A DNA stretch of 54,839 nt from Candidatus Nomurabacteria bacterium. Its GTDB lineage: Bacteria; Patescibacteriota; Minisyncoccia; Phycocordibacterales; Phycocordibacteraceae. The notes beneath the pieces are model-generated. The model had not been told where the DNA came from and did no database searches. It saw nothing but the letters and a program-made list of their open reading frames with translations. Location of the stretch: the NCBI GenBank assembly GCA_943353835.1, contig CALRBA010000004.1:1-54839 (forward strand). Direction: 5' to 3'. This document shows, in pieces, positions 23,703-31,959 of the stretch (positions within the stretch are counted from its first letter, which is position 1; every line of letters starts with the position of its first letter). Both the position numbers and the translations under genes were made by a program.

Positions 23703-24404
23703 ATGTCGCCGTTATTCTTCGGACTTACCATTCTCGCCGTTTTTGGGGTCGTTCTGCTTATGCGGCCGCGAAGGTTCTATTTTGTTCGTCATGGAGAGAC
23801 TGTCTTAAATCAACAACATATTCGTCAGGGCGACGACGGCGGACTTTCTGAGAACGGTAAGCATCAGGCCAAAACGGTCGGCACGTATCTAAAACGCTTT
23901 CCAATAGAACGGATCATTTCAAGCACGTATCCGCGCGCGAAAGAAACTTCAGAAATCATCAACAAACATCTGAACGTACCTATACTGTATTCTCCACTTC
24001 TCGCGGAGCGGAGGAATCCGAAAGAAATCATCGGGAAGAGCACCAATGACTCTGAAGTCGTGCGCATCGTAGACCAGATGGACAATGCATATCACGAAGA
24101 TGAGTACCGCTTCTCTGACGAAGAAAATTTCATTGACTTGAAGAAACGTGCGAGAAAATGTTTAAATCTGCTCGCTCTGCAGGGAGCGAACGAGACGGTC
24201 GTCATCACGCATCACGTATTTCTTAAAATGCTCGTCGCGTATCTGCTCTACCGCGAGCAACTTCGCTCCAAAGACTTCACAAAACTCTCGTTCTTTAACT
24301 ATTCTGACAACGCAGGCATCACCGTCTGCGAATTCAGTCCTTTAAATATTTTCTCTCCGACCCGTGGCTGGCGCGTAATCTCCTACAACGAACAACCTCA
24401 ATAA
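23703..24404 (+). CDS. Membrane-anchored histidine phosphatase
   Basis: 233 residues. One N-terminal membrane helix (about 3-20), then a phosphoglycerate-mutase-fold domain with nucleophile H30 in FVRHGET, a second Arg in the SSTYPRAKET motif, and the second catalytic His in VVITHH. The anchor is unusual for this superfamily, which is mostly soluble; the domain would face the cytoplasm if the short N-tail is out. Substrate cannot be told from sequence. Divergent from copA. Confidence 0.88.
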   Translation: MSPLFFGLTILAVFGVVLLMRPRRFYFVRHGETVLNQQHIRQGDDGGLSENGKHQAKTVGTYLKRFPIERIISSTYPRAKETSEIINKHLNVPILYSPLLAERRNPKEIIGKSTNDSEVVRIVDQMDNAYHEDEYRFSDEENFIDLKKRARKCLNLLALQGANETVVITHHVFLKMLVAYLLYREQLRSKDFTKLSFFNYSDNAGITVCEFSPLNIFSPTRGWRVISYNEQPQ

Positions 24405-24447
24405 ATTTAAATCTCACTATCTTTGACGACCGTCAATTATAGGGAGA

Positions 24448-24513
24448 TTGACATTTTGGTGAGAAAGAGGAATATGACTCTTGGAAGTGAGCGCGCCTGA
24501 TTTAGGCGTTTTG
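24448..24513 (+). promoter_or_regulatory. Possible promoter and attenuator-like hairpin
   Basis: Within the 161-nt gap before the next gene: TTGACA at 24448-24453, a poor -10 17 bp later (AATATG), an eight-codon ORF with a purine-rich site before it (24474-24500, MTLGSERA), then a small hairpin CGCCT/AGGCG followed by TTTT (24495-24513). The arrangement resembles leader-peptide attenuation but each part is weak. Confidence 0.25.
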
Positions 24514-24565
24514 TAGTACAACCGTAAGGCGATTCCTTCAATGGATAGCCGATAAGGAGATTGGA

Positions 24566-25177
24566 ATGACAATCAAACTGAAAGATCGGAAAGTTGGTTC
24601 ACCCGAGTGGTTTACCGCGTGGCAGAGAATTCTTGAGAATGATTTCATCATGCGGTGCATGCTGGAAACATCCCTTCATGAGTTGCGTTTTTGGATGGAG
24701 ATATTTCTGATGAGTGAATCGGGCGTAATATACCAAATTCGAATGGAAAGGTTCCTGGGCGAAACGATTAAGCTACCGAGAGTAACGCTTCGCGGATTTG
24801 ATGTTTCGCTCGAAAACCTCATTCGTGACCTTCAACACTTCTGGTTCGATGACAGGATGTCGAATTATCTGACAATCCCAAAACTTGAGCTTGCCGTGCC
24901 GCATCGAGGGTTCATCAGGCAGTACGGTAGCGCCGATGTCGTCCTCCTATCGACCAACAACGCCCTGCTAATGGATGGCTATGGTGCCGTGAGAGAATGG
25001 CTCTACCAAGCGAAAAGAGGTCGCGTCAAATCTGATACCGACAGCGGTGTGTCTACGGAGAATGAAAAGATCTTATGGAAGCTACTTGAGCAACGCTTCA
25101 GAGCATTTCTGTATCGGCAGAAGGTATCGCTGATAAAAGAAACGCTCGGAGTGGCTGTCGAAGCCATACACGGTTAG
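24566..25177 (+). CDS. Protein of unknown function, 203 residues
   Basis: No family recognised. Soluble and helical, Trp- and Arg-rich (SPEWFTAWQRILENDF, LHELRFWMEIF, LQHFWFDD, REWLYQAKRG), with a helical C-terminus (WKLLEQRFRAFLYRQKVSLIKET). It has a strong Shine-Dalgarno (AAGGAG, 8 nt before ATG 24566), uncommon in this window, and is bounded by a small hairpin upstream and an intrinsic terminator downstream, so it is a monocistronic unit. These traits and its position at the end of the accessory stretch suggest an acquired gene. Confidence 0.65.
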   Translation: MTIKLKDRKVGSPEWFTAWQRILENDFIMRCMLETSLHELRFWMEIFLMSESGVIYQIRMERFLGETIKLPRVTLRGFDVSLENLIRDLQHFWFDDRMSNYLTIPKLELAVPHRGFIRQYGSADVVLLSTNNALLMDGYGAVREWLYQAKRGRVKSDTDSGVSTENEKILWKLLEQRFRAFLYRQKVSLIKETLGVAVEAIHG

Positions 25178-25192
25178 TTGATCTTCCGTACG

Positions 25193-25221
25193 AAAAAGCC
25201 GGGCAACGCCCGGCTTTTTTT
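25193..25221. terminator. Bidirectional intrinsic terminator
   Basis: GCCGGGC/GCCCGGC stem with a short AAC-type loop, A5 before and T7 after. It serves the unknown gene on the plus strand and groEL on the minus strand. A second perfect 21-bp palindrome (25227-25247) lies directly against the groEL stop codon. Confidence 0.85.
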
Positions 25222-25248
25222 ATTTCTACCGAAGTTAAACTTCGGTAA

Positions 25249-26880
25249 TTAGTAGTCCATTCCCATTCCGCCGCCGGGGGCGGGAGGAACTTTCGGTTCG
25301 GGGATGTCGGCGATGGCGGCTTCTGTGGTGAGGAGAAGTGCAGCAGCGGAGACGGCGTTCTCGAGCGCCATCCTCGGCATCTTCACCGGGTCTACGATGC
25401 CAGCGGCGAGCATGTCTTCTACTATCTCGTCGGTGAGTGCGTTGTAGCCGGCATTCGCCTTACCAGACTGCACTTTTGAGACAATAAGTGACGCGTCATC
25501 TTTACCTGCATTAATCGCGATCTGCGCAAGAGGTGTCTCCAAGGCGCGCACGACAATGTCATAGCCGGCTTTTTCATCGGCAGACATCTTTCCGTCATGA
25601 TTCGCCAATTTCTTCGCGACTTTTGCGAGCGCTGTGCCTCCACCAGCTACTATTCCCTCTTCAATAGAAGCCTTCGTCGCCTTCACTGCGTCATCAATCT
25701 TATCTTTCAAATATTTCATCTCCGTTTCTGTAGCGGCTCCGACAGAAATAACCGCGACTCCGCCAGAAAGCTTCGCGATGCGCTCTTCAAACTTCTCTTT
25801 ATCAAACTTAGAGTCGCTGTTCTCCATCTGCGTCTTCAGCTGGGCGACGCGCGCAGAGATGTCCGCCTTCTTACCCCTTCCTCCCACAATCGTGGTTGAA
25901 TCTTTTGTAGAAACAACGCGATTTGCCTTACCGAGCATAGCGAGTGTCGCATTCTCAAACGTCATGCCAACCTCGCTCGTGATAACCGTACCTCCAACTA
26001 CAGTGGCGATGTCTGCAAGCATCTCTTTCTTCCTGTCGCCGTAGCCCGGAGCTTTGATTGCGAGCACTGAGAACGCTCCGCGGAGCTTGTTCACAATAAA
26101 AGTGGAGAGCGCGTCGCCTTCAACATCTTCGGCGATGATGACAAGCTCTTTCTTCCCCGACTGCACGACTTTTTCCAGAAGTGGGAGAATTTCTTGCACG
26201 TTCCCGATCTTCTTGTCAGTGAGAAGCACGAGAGCATCCTTCATCTCGGCCTCCATTCTCTCCGGATTCGTAACCATATAGGCCGACACATAGCCCTTTT
26301 CTATTTGGAGACCCTCCACAATGTCATACGAGAGTTCCATGCCCTGCGACTCTTCAACTGTAACGACACCAGAAGAGCCGACTTTTTCTACAGCTTCGGC
26401 AATAATAGTGCCCAACACTTCAGACTCCGCCGAGATAGAGGCGACCTGCTTAATCTCTGCCTTACCGTTTATCGGCTTACCCATCTTCTTGAGCTCCGCG
26501 AGCGCAGCGAGCTTTGCCTTCTCCATCCCGCTTCGGATACCCATCGCGTTGGCACCCTTCATCACGTGCGACATACCTTCTTCAACAAGCGCCTCAAACA
26601 GGACTACTGATGTAGTTGTTCCGTCGCCAGCCGTATCATTCGTTTTGTTCGCCACCTCCTTCACTATCTCGGCGCCCATATTTTCAAATCGGTCTTTGAG
26701 CGAAATCTCCTTGGCGATAGAGACGCCGTCGTTGGTTATACGCGGGCCACCATATGACTTTTCAATAATCACGTTCCTCCCTTTTGGACCGAGCGTCCCC
26801 TTCACAGCGCGAGCCGCGAGCGCGATACCCCTCGCTATCGCCTTCCTAGCATCTTCTGAAAATAGAATTTGTTTTGCCAT
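25249..26880 (-). CDS. groL: Chaperonin GroEL
   Basis: 543 residues, full length. Hallmarks: KGTLGPKGRNVIIEKSYGGPRITNDGVSIAKEI, the ATP site GDGTTT, and a Gly/Met-rich C-terminus (GGGMGMDY). Forms the double-ring folding chamber with GroES. It follows groES by 6 nt. The gene shows no divergence in the conserved nucleotide-binding motifs. Confidence 0.97.
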   Translation of the reverse strand: MAKQILFSEDARKAIARGIALAARAVKGTLGPKGRNVIIEKSYGGPRITNDGVSIAKEISLKDRFENMGAEIVKEVANKTNDTAGDGTTTSVVLFEALVEEGMSHVMKGANAMGIRSGMEKAKLAALAELKKMGKPINGKAEIKQVASISAESEVLGTIIAEAVEKVGSSGVVTVEESQGMELSYDIVEGLQIEKGYVSAYMVTNPERMEAEMKDALVLLTDKKIGNVQEILPLLEKVVQSGKKELVIIAEDVEGDALSTFIVNKLRGAFSVLAIKAPGYGDRKKEMLADIATVVGGTVITSEVGMTFENATLAMLGKANRVVSTKDSTTIVGGRGKKADISARVAQLKTQMENSDSKFDKEKFEERIAKLSGGVAVISVGAATETEMKYLKDKIDDAVKATKASIEEGIVAGGGTALAKVAKKLANHDGKMSADEKAGYDIVVRALETPLAQIAINAGKDDASLIVSKVQSGKANAGYNALTDEIVEDMLAAGIVDPVKMPRMALENAVSAAALLLTTEAAIADIPEPKVPPAPGGGMGMDY

Positions 26881-26886
26881 GATAAT

Positions 26887-27192
26887 TTATTTAACGATGC
26901 CCAAAATGTTTGATTCCGAGAGGATGTAGTACTCAACTCCCTCTATCTTCACTTCGTCGTAGCCGTACTTGCTAAACAAGACCGTATCACCGACTTTAAC
27001 TTGTAACGGCACGCGCTTTCCGTCTTCGTATTTGCCTGGACCAACTGCAATAACCTCGCCCTTCGCAGGTTTCTCCTTATCTACTGTTTCTGGAATGATA
27101 ATGCCGGATGCTAACTTTTTCTCGCCTTCCTTCTCGCTAGGTAACACCACTATCCGGTCGCCCAAGGGCACGAGTGAAAGCTTCTTAGCCAT
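26887..27192 (-). CDS. groS: Co-chaperonin GroES
   Basis: 101 residues from ATG 27192 (MAKKLSLVPLGDRIVV); a longer frame to 27264 would start inside the promoter. The mobile loop region (KKLASGIIIPETVDKEKP) and GEVIAVGPGKYEDGKRVP are typical. Caps GroEL. First gene of the groES-groEL unit. Confidence 0.96.
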   Translation of the reverse strand: MAKKLSLVPLGDRIVVLPSEKEGEKKLASGIIIPETVDKEKPAKGEVIAVGPGKYEDGKRVPLQVKVGDTVLFSKYGYDEVKIEGVEYYILSESNILGIVK

Positions 27193-27250
27193 AGTCTTTA
27201 TATATAAATTAATAATCGCTCTCCTTCTCTTTAGCTCCCTATGTGGGATG

Positions 27251-27278
27251 AGTATACCCAGCACTCAAAGTTTTGCAA
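27251..27278 (-). promoter_or_regulatory. Promoter of groES-groEL
   Basis: Minus strand: TTGCAA (27278-27273), 16-bp spacer, TATACT (27256-27251), 58 nt upstream of groES. I looked for a CIRCE operator (TTAGCACTC-N9-GAGTGCTAA) and found none; only an isolated half-like AGCACTC overlaps the spacer. Confidence 0.55.
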
Positions 27279-27319
27279 CTTGCGCGGATTAACCTGTCCG
27301 TGCTAGTGTAGGAGTACAG

Positions 27320-27559
27320 ATGGAGGCACTCGTATCGGCACTGCCGTACGCGATTATCATCCTCTCTATACTCCTCATCGTCGGCATCGTGCTACAACAG
27401 CGCGGAGCCAGCCTAGGTGGAGCATTCGGGGGCGACAACTTCGCGTCGACGTTTTATAAGCGCAGAGGCGCCGAGAAATTTCTATTCAATGCAACGATCG
27501 TTATCGCTATTCTCCTGGTGCTTTTGGCGATAATGAACTTCCTTCTGGAGAGATCATGA
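27320..27559 (+). CDS. secG: Preprotein translocase subunit SecG
   Basis: 79 residues with two membrane helices (about 8-25 and 55-75) and the conserved cytoplasmic loop VLQQRGASLGGAFGG. It assists the SecYE channel. Its stop overlaps the next start by 4 nt (ATGA), linking it to the solute-binding protein gene. Confidence 0.92.
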   Translation: MEALVSALPYAIIILSILLIVGIVLQQRGASLGGAFGGDNFASTFYKRRGAEKFLFNATIVIAILLVLLAIMNFLLERS

Positions 27560-29289
27560 ACGATGAGATGAGAGAGAGGCTGACGCGTCTGCGGAGCATA
27601 CCTGCTCTTGAGCGAGTGCGAGAACGCGTTAGCACATTCTCGTCCGGCGACAGAGTTATCTTCTATTTGTTCGCGATACTCTTCAGTGCCATTTCTCTTT
27701 TAGGATTCTACGCTCTTGAACAATCGCTTCTGGTAGAAGTGCCTGCTTATGGGGGAACTCTTGTAGAGGGTGTACTAGGGAGCCCGCGATTCATAAATCC
27801 GCTCATCGCTATCAGTGATGTGGACCGCGACCTGTCAGCACTCACTTATGCGGGGCTCATGGGCCTGTCGGGAACAGGAGGACTGATACTTGTGCTTGCG
27901 CAATATTACGATCTATCTGCAGACGGTAAAATATACACATTCACCCTAAGAGAAAACATAAAATTCTCAGACGGTTCGCCGGTTACTGCAGACGATGTAA
28001 TTTTCACAGTACAGAAGGCGCAGGACCCGGCACTTAAAAGCCCTAAATACGCAGACTGGTCCGGCGTGAGAGTTGTCGCTATTGACCAGAAGACGATACA
28101 ATTCACGCTCGCGAAGCCGTACGCGCCTTTCCTCGGACTAACTACTCTCGGTATTCTACCTTCTAGACTCTGGAATAAGATATCCGATGAAGAATTTCCA
28201 TTCTCAATTCTGCAGACAAATCCTATCGGAGCCGGACCGTTTAAAGTAACTGACGTTTCAAGAGGAGTATCAGGGCTCATAGAGAGCGTGTACCTGTCCG
28301 AGAACCAATATTATACAAATGGGCGTCCGTATCTTGACGGCATTCGCTTCAACTTCTACTCGCGTTCTGAAGACCTGACGAACGATCTGGAAAATGGTTC
28401 CATAGAAAGTGCATACGACCTGCCTGCCGGCAGACAGGTGTCCAGAATAATGACAGCGCCATATGCCAGAGTCTTCGGTGTATTCTGGAACCAGAGTGAG
28501 AAGCGAGTTTACGCTAGGATAGAAGTTAGAAAGGCACTCTCACTGGCTCTTGATCGTCAGTTAATCATAGACGAAGTTCTTGGCGGATATGCGACTGCGA
28601 TTATGGGTCCCGTCCCTTCCGGAGGTTCTGTTCAACAGTTTCCTATTCCACAGTTTGAAAATAGAACGGCGGCGGCTGCAAAAATGCTTGCATCTGCCGG
28701 ATGGGCGTATGACGGTTCAAGAAGAGTTTGGGAGAACAAGTCTGCAAAACAAACATTGGACGGTATAACACTGCGCACATCAAACGTACCCGAATTAAAG
28801 AGCGTGGCGAGCGCGGTGAAAGAGAATTGGGAAAAACTCGGCATTCCTGTAAACATAGAGCTATACGGACCTGGAGACCTCTCGCAGAATGTCATACGAC
28901 CGCGCAAGTATGAGGCACTTCTGTACGGTATGGTGATAGGACGTGACCAAGACCTCTACGCATTCTGGAGTTCACAGGAGAGAAACGACCCTGGTCTCAA
29001 CATCGCGCTATATGCTAATAAAACAGTGGACGCTCTGCTGGATAACGTGCGGGGCTCTACTGACCAAAAGGTGCGGGCAGACAATTTGCAAAAAATTGAA
29101 GACATTATTTCTGCAGATTATCCGGCCGCATTTATCTACTCGCCGAACTTCACTTATAACGTACCGAACAATTTGCGCGGAGTTGAACTACCACAAATCA
29201 TTGTGCCGGCAGACCGCTTTGCGACGGTAGCGTCTTGGTATCGTTCCACCGATGCTGTCTGGCCGATTTTCGTAAATCAAAGTCGTTAA
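27556..29289 (+). CDS. Membrane-anchored peptide/nickel-type solute-binding protein
   Basis: 577 residues, SBP family 5 (OppA/DppA-like). A basic cytoplasmic start (about 1-32), one uncleaved membrane helix (about 33-52), then the external domain: GGTLVEGVLGSPRFINPL, TFTLRENIKFSDGSPVTADDVIFT, IGAGPFKV, VRKALSLALDRQ. No lipobox. No ABC permease or ATPase genes are in the window, so the transporter partner is unknown or absent. A 22-bp palindromic repeat (28418-28439) is inserted in frame and encodes DLPAGRQV. Confidence 0.88.
   Translation: MNDEMRERLTRLRSIPALERVRERVSTFSSGDRVIFYLFAILFSAISLLGFYALEQSLLVEVPAYGGTLVEGVLGSPRFINPLIAISDVDRDLSALTYAGLMGLSGTGGLILVLAQYYDLSADGKIYTFTLRENIKFSDGSPVTADDVIFTVQKAQDPALKSPKYADWSGVRVVAIDQKTIQFTLAKPYAPFLGLTTLGILPSRLWNKISDEEFPFSILQTNPIGAGPFKVTDVSRGVSGLIESVYLSENQYYTNGRPYLDGIRFNFYSRSEDLTNDLENGSIESAYDLPAGRQVSRIMTAPYARVFGVFWNQSEKRVYARIEVRKALSLALDRQLIIDEVLGGYATAIMGPVPSGGSVQQFPIPQFENRTAAAAKMLASAGWAYDGSRRVWENKSAKQTLDGITLRTSNVPELKSVASAVKENWEKLGIPVNIELYGPGDLSQNVIRPRKYEALLYGMVIGRDQDLYAFWSSQERNDPGLNIALYANKTVDALLDNVRGSTDQKVRADNLQKIEDIISADYPAAFIYSPNFTYNVPNNLRGVELPQIIVPADRFATVASWYRSTDAVWPIFVNQSR
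28418..28439. repeat. 22-bp imperfect palindrome inside the solute-binding protein gene
   Basis: ACCTGCCTGCCGGCAGACAG plus two bases; one symmetric mismatch. It encodes LPAGRQ, a peptide I recognise as a recurrent in-frame insertion in Candidate Phyla Radiation proteins. It lies in a surface-type segment between two structured regions. Confidence 0.65.
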
Positions 29290-29349
29290 TTATTTTAGTA
29301 CGGGTTTCAGTTTATTTATTAACCACAAGCCCATTAACCAACCAAACTT

Positions 29350-31263
29350 ATGAATTCAGCCCCTGCGCCAGCACCAGCTCCGGCACCGGCAAATCCGCGT
29401 CCGACTCCTTCAAGAGAAGCACTACCAACAGGTCCAAGACGATATGAGCGCGGGAATCGTCCTCCAAGCAGAGGGGCGCTACGACCAGGCAGCGCATCTC
29501 GTCGCATACAACGCATACTCCGCAGACCGTCGTCCAATCCAACACGTATTAATCGCACTGTAGATTATTTCCCAGAACCTGTCGGGCCTACATCAGTTCG
29601 TATAATCCCGCTCGGTGGAGTGGAGGAGGTCGGACGCAATATGTGTGCAATTGAAGTTGGAGCGACCGGCGATATTCTCGTCTTTGACGCGGGATTCCAG
29701 TTCGTCTCTGAAGATACTTCTCCTGGCGTTGACTATATCCTCCCGAATACAAAATATTTAGAGAAGAACGCTTCTCGTGTGAAGGGCGTCATTATTACGC
29801 ACGGCCACTTGGACCACATCGGAGGTATTCCATTCACTCTCCCGCGATTCGGTACTCCGCCGATATATACGCAGAATCTAACATCCATCATGATTCAGCG
29901 CAGACAGGAAGAGTATCCGGATGTGCCAAAGTCCGAAATTGTGGTTGTTGAAGTCGGGCAATCCGTCACAATCGGGTCAACGAAAGTGAAGTTTTTTCCA
30001 GTCACTCACTCTATCCCCGACTCGATGGGCTGTTCGGTTGAAACTCCGCAGGGCAATGTCGTCATTACAGGCGACCTGAAGCTTGACCACGACGACGGTA
30101 CTCCGAGCGAGCGAGAGGTGAAGACATGGGGAGAGCTCGGTAAGGATAAAAATATATTCTTCATCTCTGATTCAACAAATGCAGAAAAAGACGGGTTCTC
30201 AATTCCTGAAAAACGCGTTATTCAGACACTGGAAGATATAATCAAGACTGTTTCTGGCCGTCTCATCATTGGTACCTTCGCTTCGCAGTTTGAACGCATG
30301 ATTCACATTATGGAAACCGCGGAGAAGCTCGGGAAGAAAATAGTTACTGAAGGCCGCTCTATCAAGAACAATCTGGAGATTGCGGAGAAGACAGGTCTGC
30401 TTACAATCAAAAAAGATACTATTATTCAGGCGCAGGATATCGGCAATTATCCGCCTGATAAAATTGTCATTCTTTCTACAGGTGCACAGGGCGAGGAGTT
30501 CGCCGCGCTGATGCGCATAGCGACAAAACAGCATAAAAACATCACTCTTACCGAGCGCGATACTATTGTGCTTTCCTCCTCTGTCATTCCGGGCAACGAG
30601 ATTGCCGTGCAGAAGTTGAAGGATAATCTCTATCGACACGGCGTTACGCTCATTCATTATCGTTCAAGCGACGTCCACTCTACCGGCCACGGCAACACAG
30701 GCGAGCTCGTCTGGATTAATAAGCAAGTCCATCCGAAATTCTTCATGCCGGCTTACGGTTATCACTCAATGCTCCGATGCCACGCGAAGGCCGTAGAACA
30801 GTCTGGATTCCCGAAGGAGAACATTATTGTTCCAGATAACGGCACCGTAATTGACATTGAAGATGGCGAGCGGATGAACGTACATAAGCAGAAAGTGCCA
30901 TCCGCTCCGATGGTCGTTGACGGCTTCACCATTGGCGACATACAGGAGGTCGTCATCCGCGATCGCCAGTCGCTCGCCAAGGACGGTATGTTCGTCATTA
31001 TCGCGAGTGTGAACCTGAAGACCGGTAAGTTGCGTAAGTCGCCGGACATCATCAGTCGCGGATTTGTCTACCTGCGCGAATCACAGAATCTCCTGAACGA
31101 GGGGCGCATACTAATTAAGAAAACTATTGAGGAAACAACGCGTAATATGAATCCGATTGATTTAGATTATGTTAAGAATAATCTGACCGATGTTATGGCT
31201 GGATTCCTCTTCCAGCGCACCAACAAAGCTCCGATGGTAATCCCTGTGCTGATTGGAATGTGA
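29350..31263 (+). CDS. rnj: Ribonuclease J
   Basis: 637 residues. A long low-complexity Pro/Arg-rich extension (about 1-80, starting with repeated Ala-Pro) precedes the metallo-beta-lactamase core with H151-G-H153-L-D155-H156, followed by the beta-CASP domain (STNAEKDGFS, TFASQFERM) and the C-terminal part. RNase J carries 5'-3' exo- and endonuclease activity in mRNA decay and rRNA maturation. The basic tail may bind RNA or membrane. The gene stands alone on the plus strand; its stop is TGA. The precise start is uncertain because of the tail. Confidence 0.93.
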   Translation: MNSAPAPAPAPAPANPRPTPSREALPTGPRRYERGNRPPSRGALRPGSASRRIQRILRRPSSNPTRINRTVDYFPEPVGPTSVRIIPLGGVEEVGRNMCAIEVGATGDILVFDAGFQFVSEDTSPGVDYILPNTKYLEKNASRVKGVIITHGHLDHIGGIPFTLPRFGTPPIYTQNLTSIMIQRRQEEYPDVPKSEIVVVEVGQSVTIGSTKVKFFPVTHSIPDSMGCSVETPQGNVVITGDLKLDHDDGTPSEREVKTWGELGKDKNIFFISDSTNAEKDGFSIPEKRVIQTLEDIIKTVSGRLIIGTFASQFERMIHIMETAEKLGKKIVTEGRSIKNNLEIAEKTGLLTIKKDTIIQAQDIGNYPPDKIVILSTGAQGEEFAALMRIATKQHKNITLTERDTIVLSSSVIPGNEIAVQKLKDNLYRHGVTLIHYRSSDVHSTGHGNTGELVWINKQVHPKFFMPAYGYHSMLRCHAKAVEQSGFPKENIIVPDNGTVIDIEDGERMNVHKQKVPSAPMVVDGFTIGDIQEVVIRDRQSLAKDGMFVIIASVNLKTGKLRKSPDIISRGFVYLRESQNLLNEGRILIKKTIEETTRNMNPIDLDYVKNNLTDVMAGFLFQRTNKAPMVIPVLIGM

Positions 31264-31299
31264 TTTCAGTATCACTGAAATCATGACGTTTATTCTAGC

Positions 31300-31959
31300 T
31301 TACTTAGTCTTTGGCCACTTATTTGCGGCTGGTGGATAGAGTTTAGTGAGCGGGTGGGTGATGCAATCGTGCGGGCGGGCTGGGCAGACGTAACGACCGT
31401 AGAGGACGAAACCGTTATTCACATATTTCCAATCTTTTTTCGGAATGAGCGCTTCCAAATCTTTTGAAATCTTCTTTAAGTCAGTGTTGCTGGTCAGGTC
31501 AAAGCGCTTTGCGAAGCGTTTTACATGCGTATCTGTCGCGATTCCCTCCCAAATACTGTAAAGGTCTCCGAGAATTACGTGCGCTGTTTTATAGCCAACG
31601 CCAGGTAACTCAACAAGTGTTGTTTCGGTTTTTGGCACAACTCCGTTAAATTTTTCTTGAACCATCTTTGCTGAGCCGATAATCGCCTTGGCCTTGTTGC
31701 GATAAAAAGTAACAGAAGATATTTCTTTCGTGAATGTTGCGGGTTTAGCTCGAGCGAAATCTCTTACTGTTTTATATTTCTTAAAAAGCGTCGTGGTGAG
31801 TTTATTTACTGCCTTATCGGTGCATTGCGCAGAGAGAATGACGGCGGCAACAAGCTGAAACGGCGTTGTGCGCGCGAGCTCGCTCTTCGGCTCCGGATAC
31901 GTTTTTTTCAAATACGCGATTATCTTTTCCGCGCGATCGATACGTTCTTTATGGCTCAT
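31300..31959 (-). CDS. nth: Endonuclease III-type DNA glycosylase lacking two Fe-S ligands
   Basis: 219 residues. HhH motif LPGVGYKTAHVIL with catalytic K124, and catalytic D143 in ATDTHVKRF. Removes oxidised pyrimidines and cuts the abasic strand. The C-terminal cluster motif C-x6-C-x2-C-x5-C is present in spacing but reads C192, C199, H202, Y208, so the third and fourth ligands are His and Tyr and a normal [4Fe-4S] cluster is unlikely. It overlaps the start of the next minus-strand unit by 4 nt (ATGA), being its second gene. Confidence 0.92.
   Translation of the reverse strand: MSHKERIDRAEKIIAYLKKTYPEPKSELARTTPFQLVAAVILSAQCTDKAVNKLTTTLFKKYKTVRDFARAKPATFTKEISSVTFYRNKAKAIIGSAKMVQEKFNGVVPKTETTLVELPGVGYKTAHVILGDLYSIWEGIATDTHVKRFAKRFDLTSNTDLKKISKDLEALIPKKDWKYVNNGFVLYGRYVCPARPHDCITHPLTKLYPPAANKWPKTK

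Noticed and set aside
16712-25248. Integrated island using tRNA-Ser as attachment site
   Set aside because: The region looks accessory, but I found no integrase and no repeat of the tRNA 3' end near its right side.
27193-27319. CIRCE (HrcA) operator before groES
   Set aside because: Only one half-like element (AGCACTC) is present and no partner half at 9-nt spacing.
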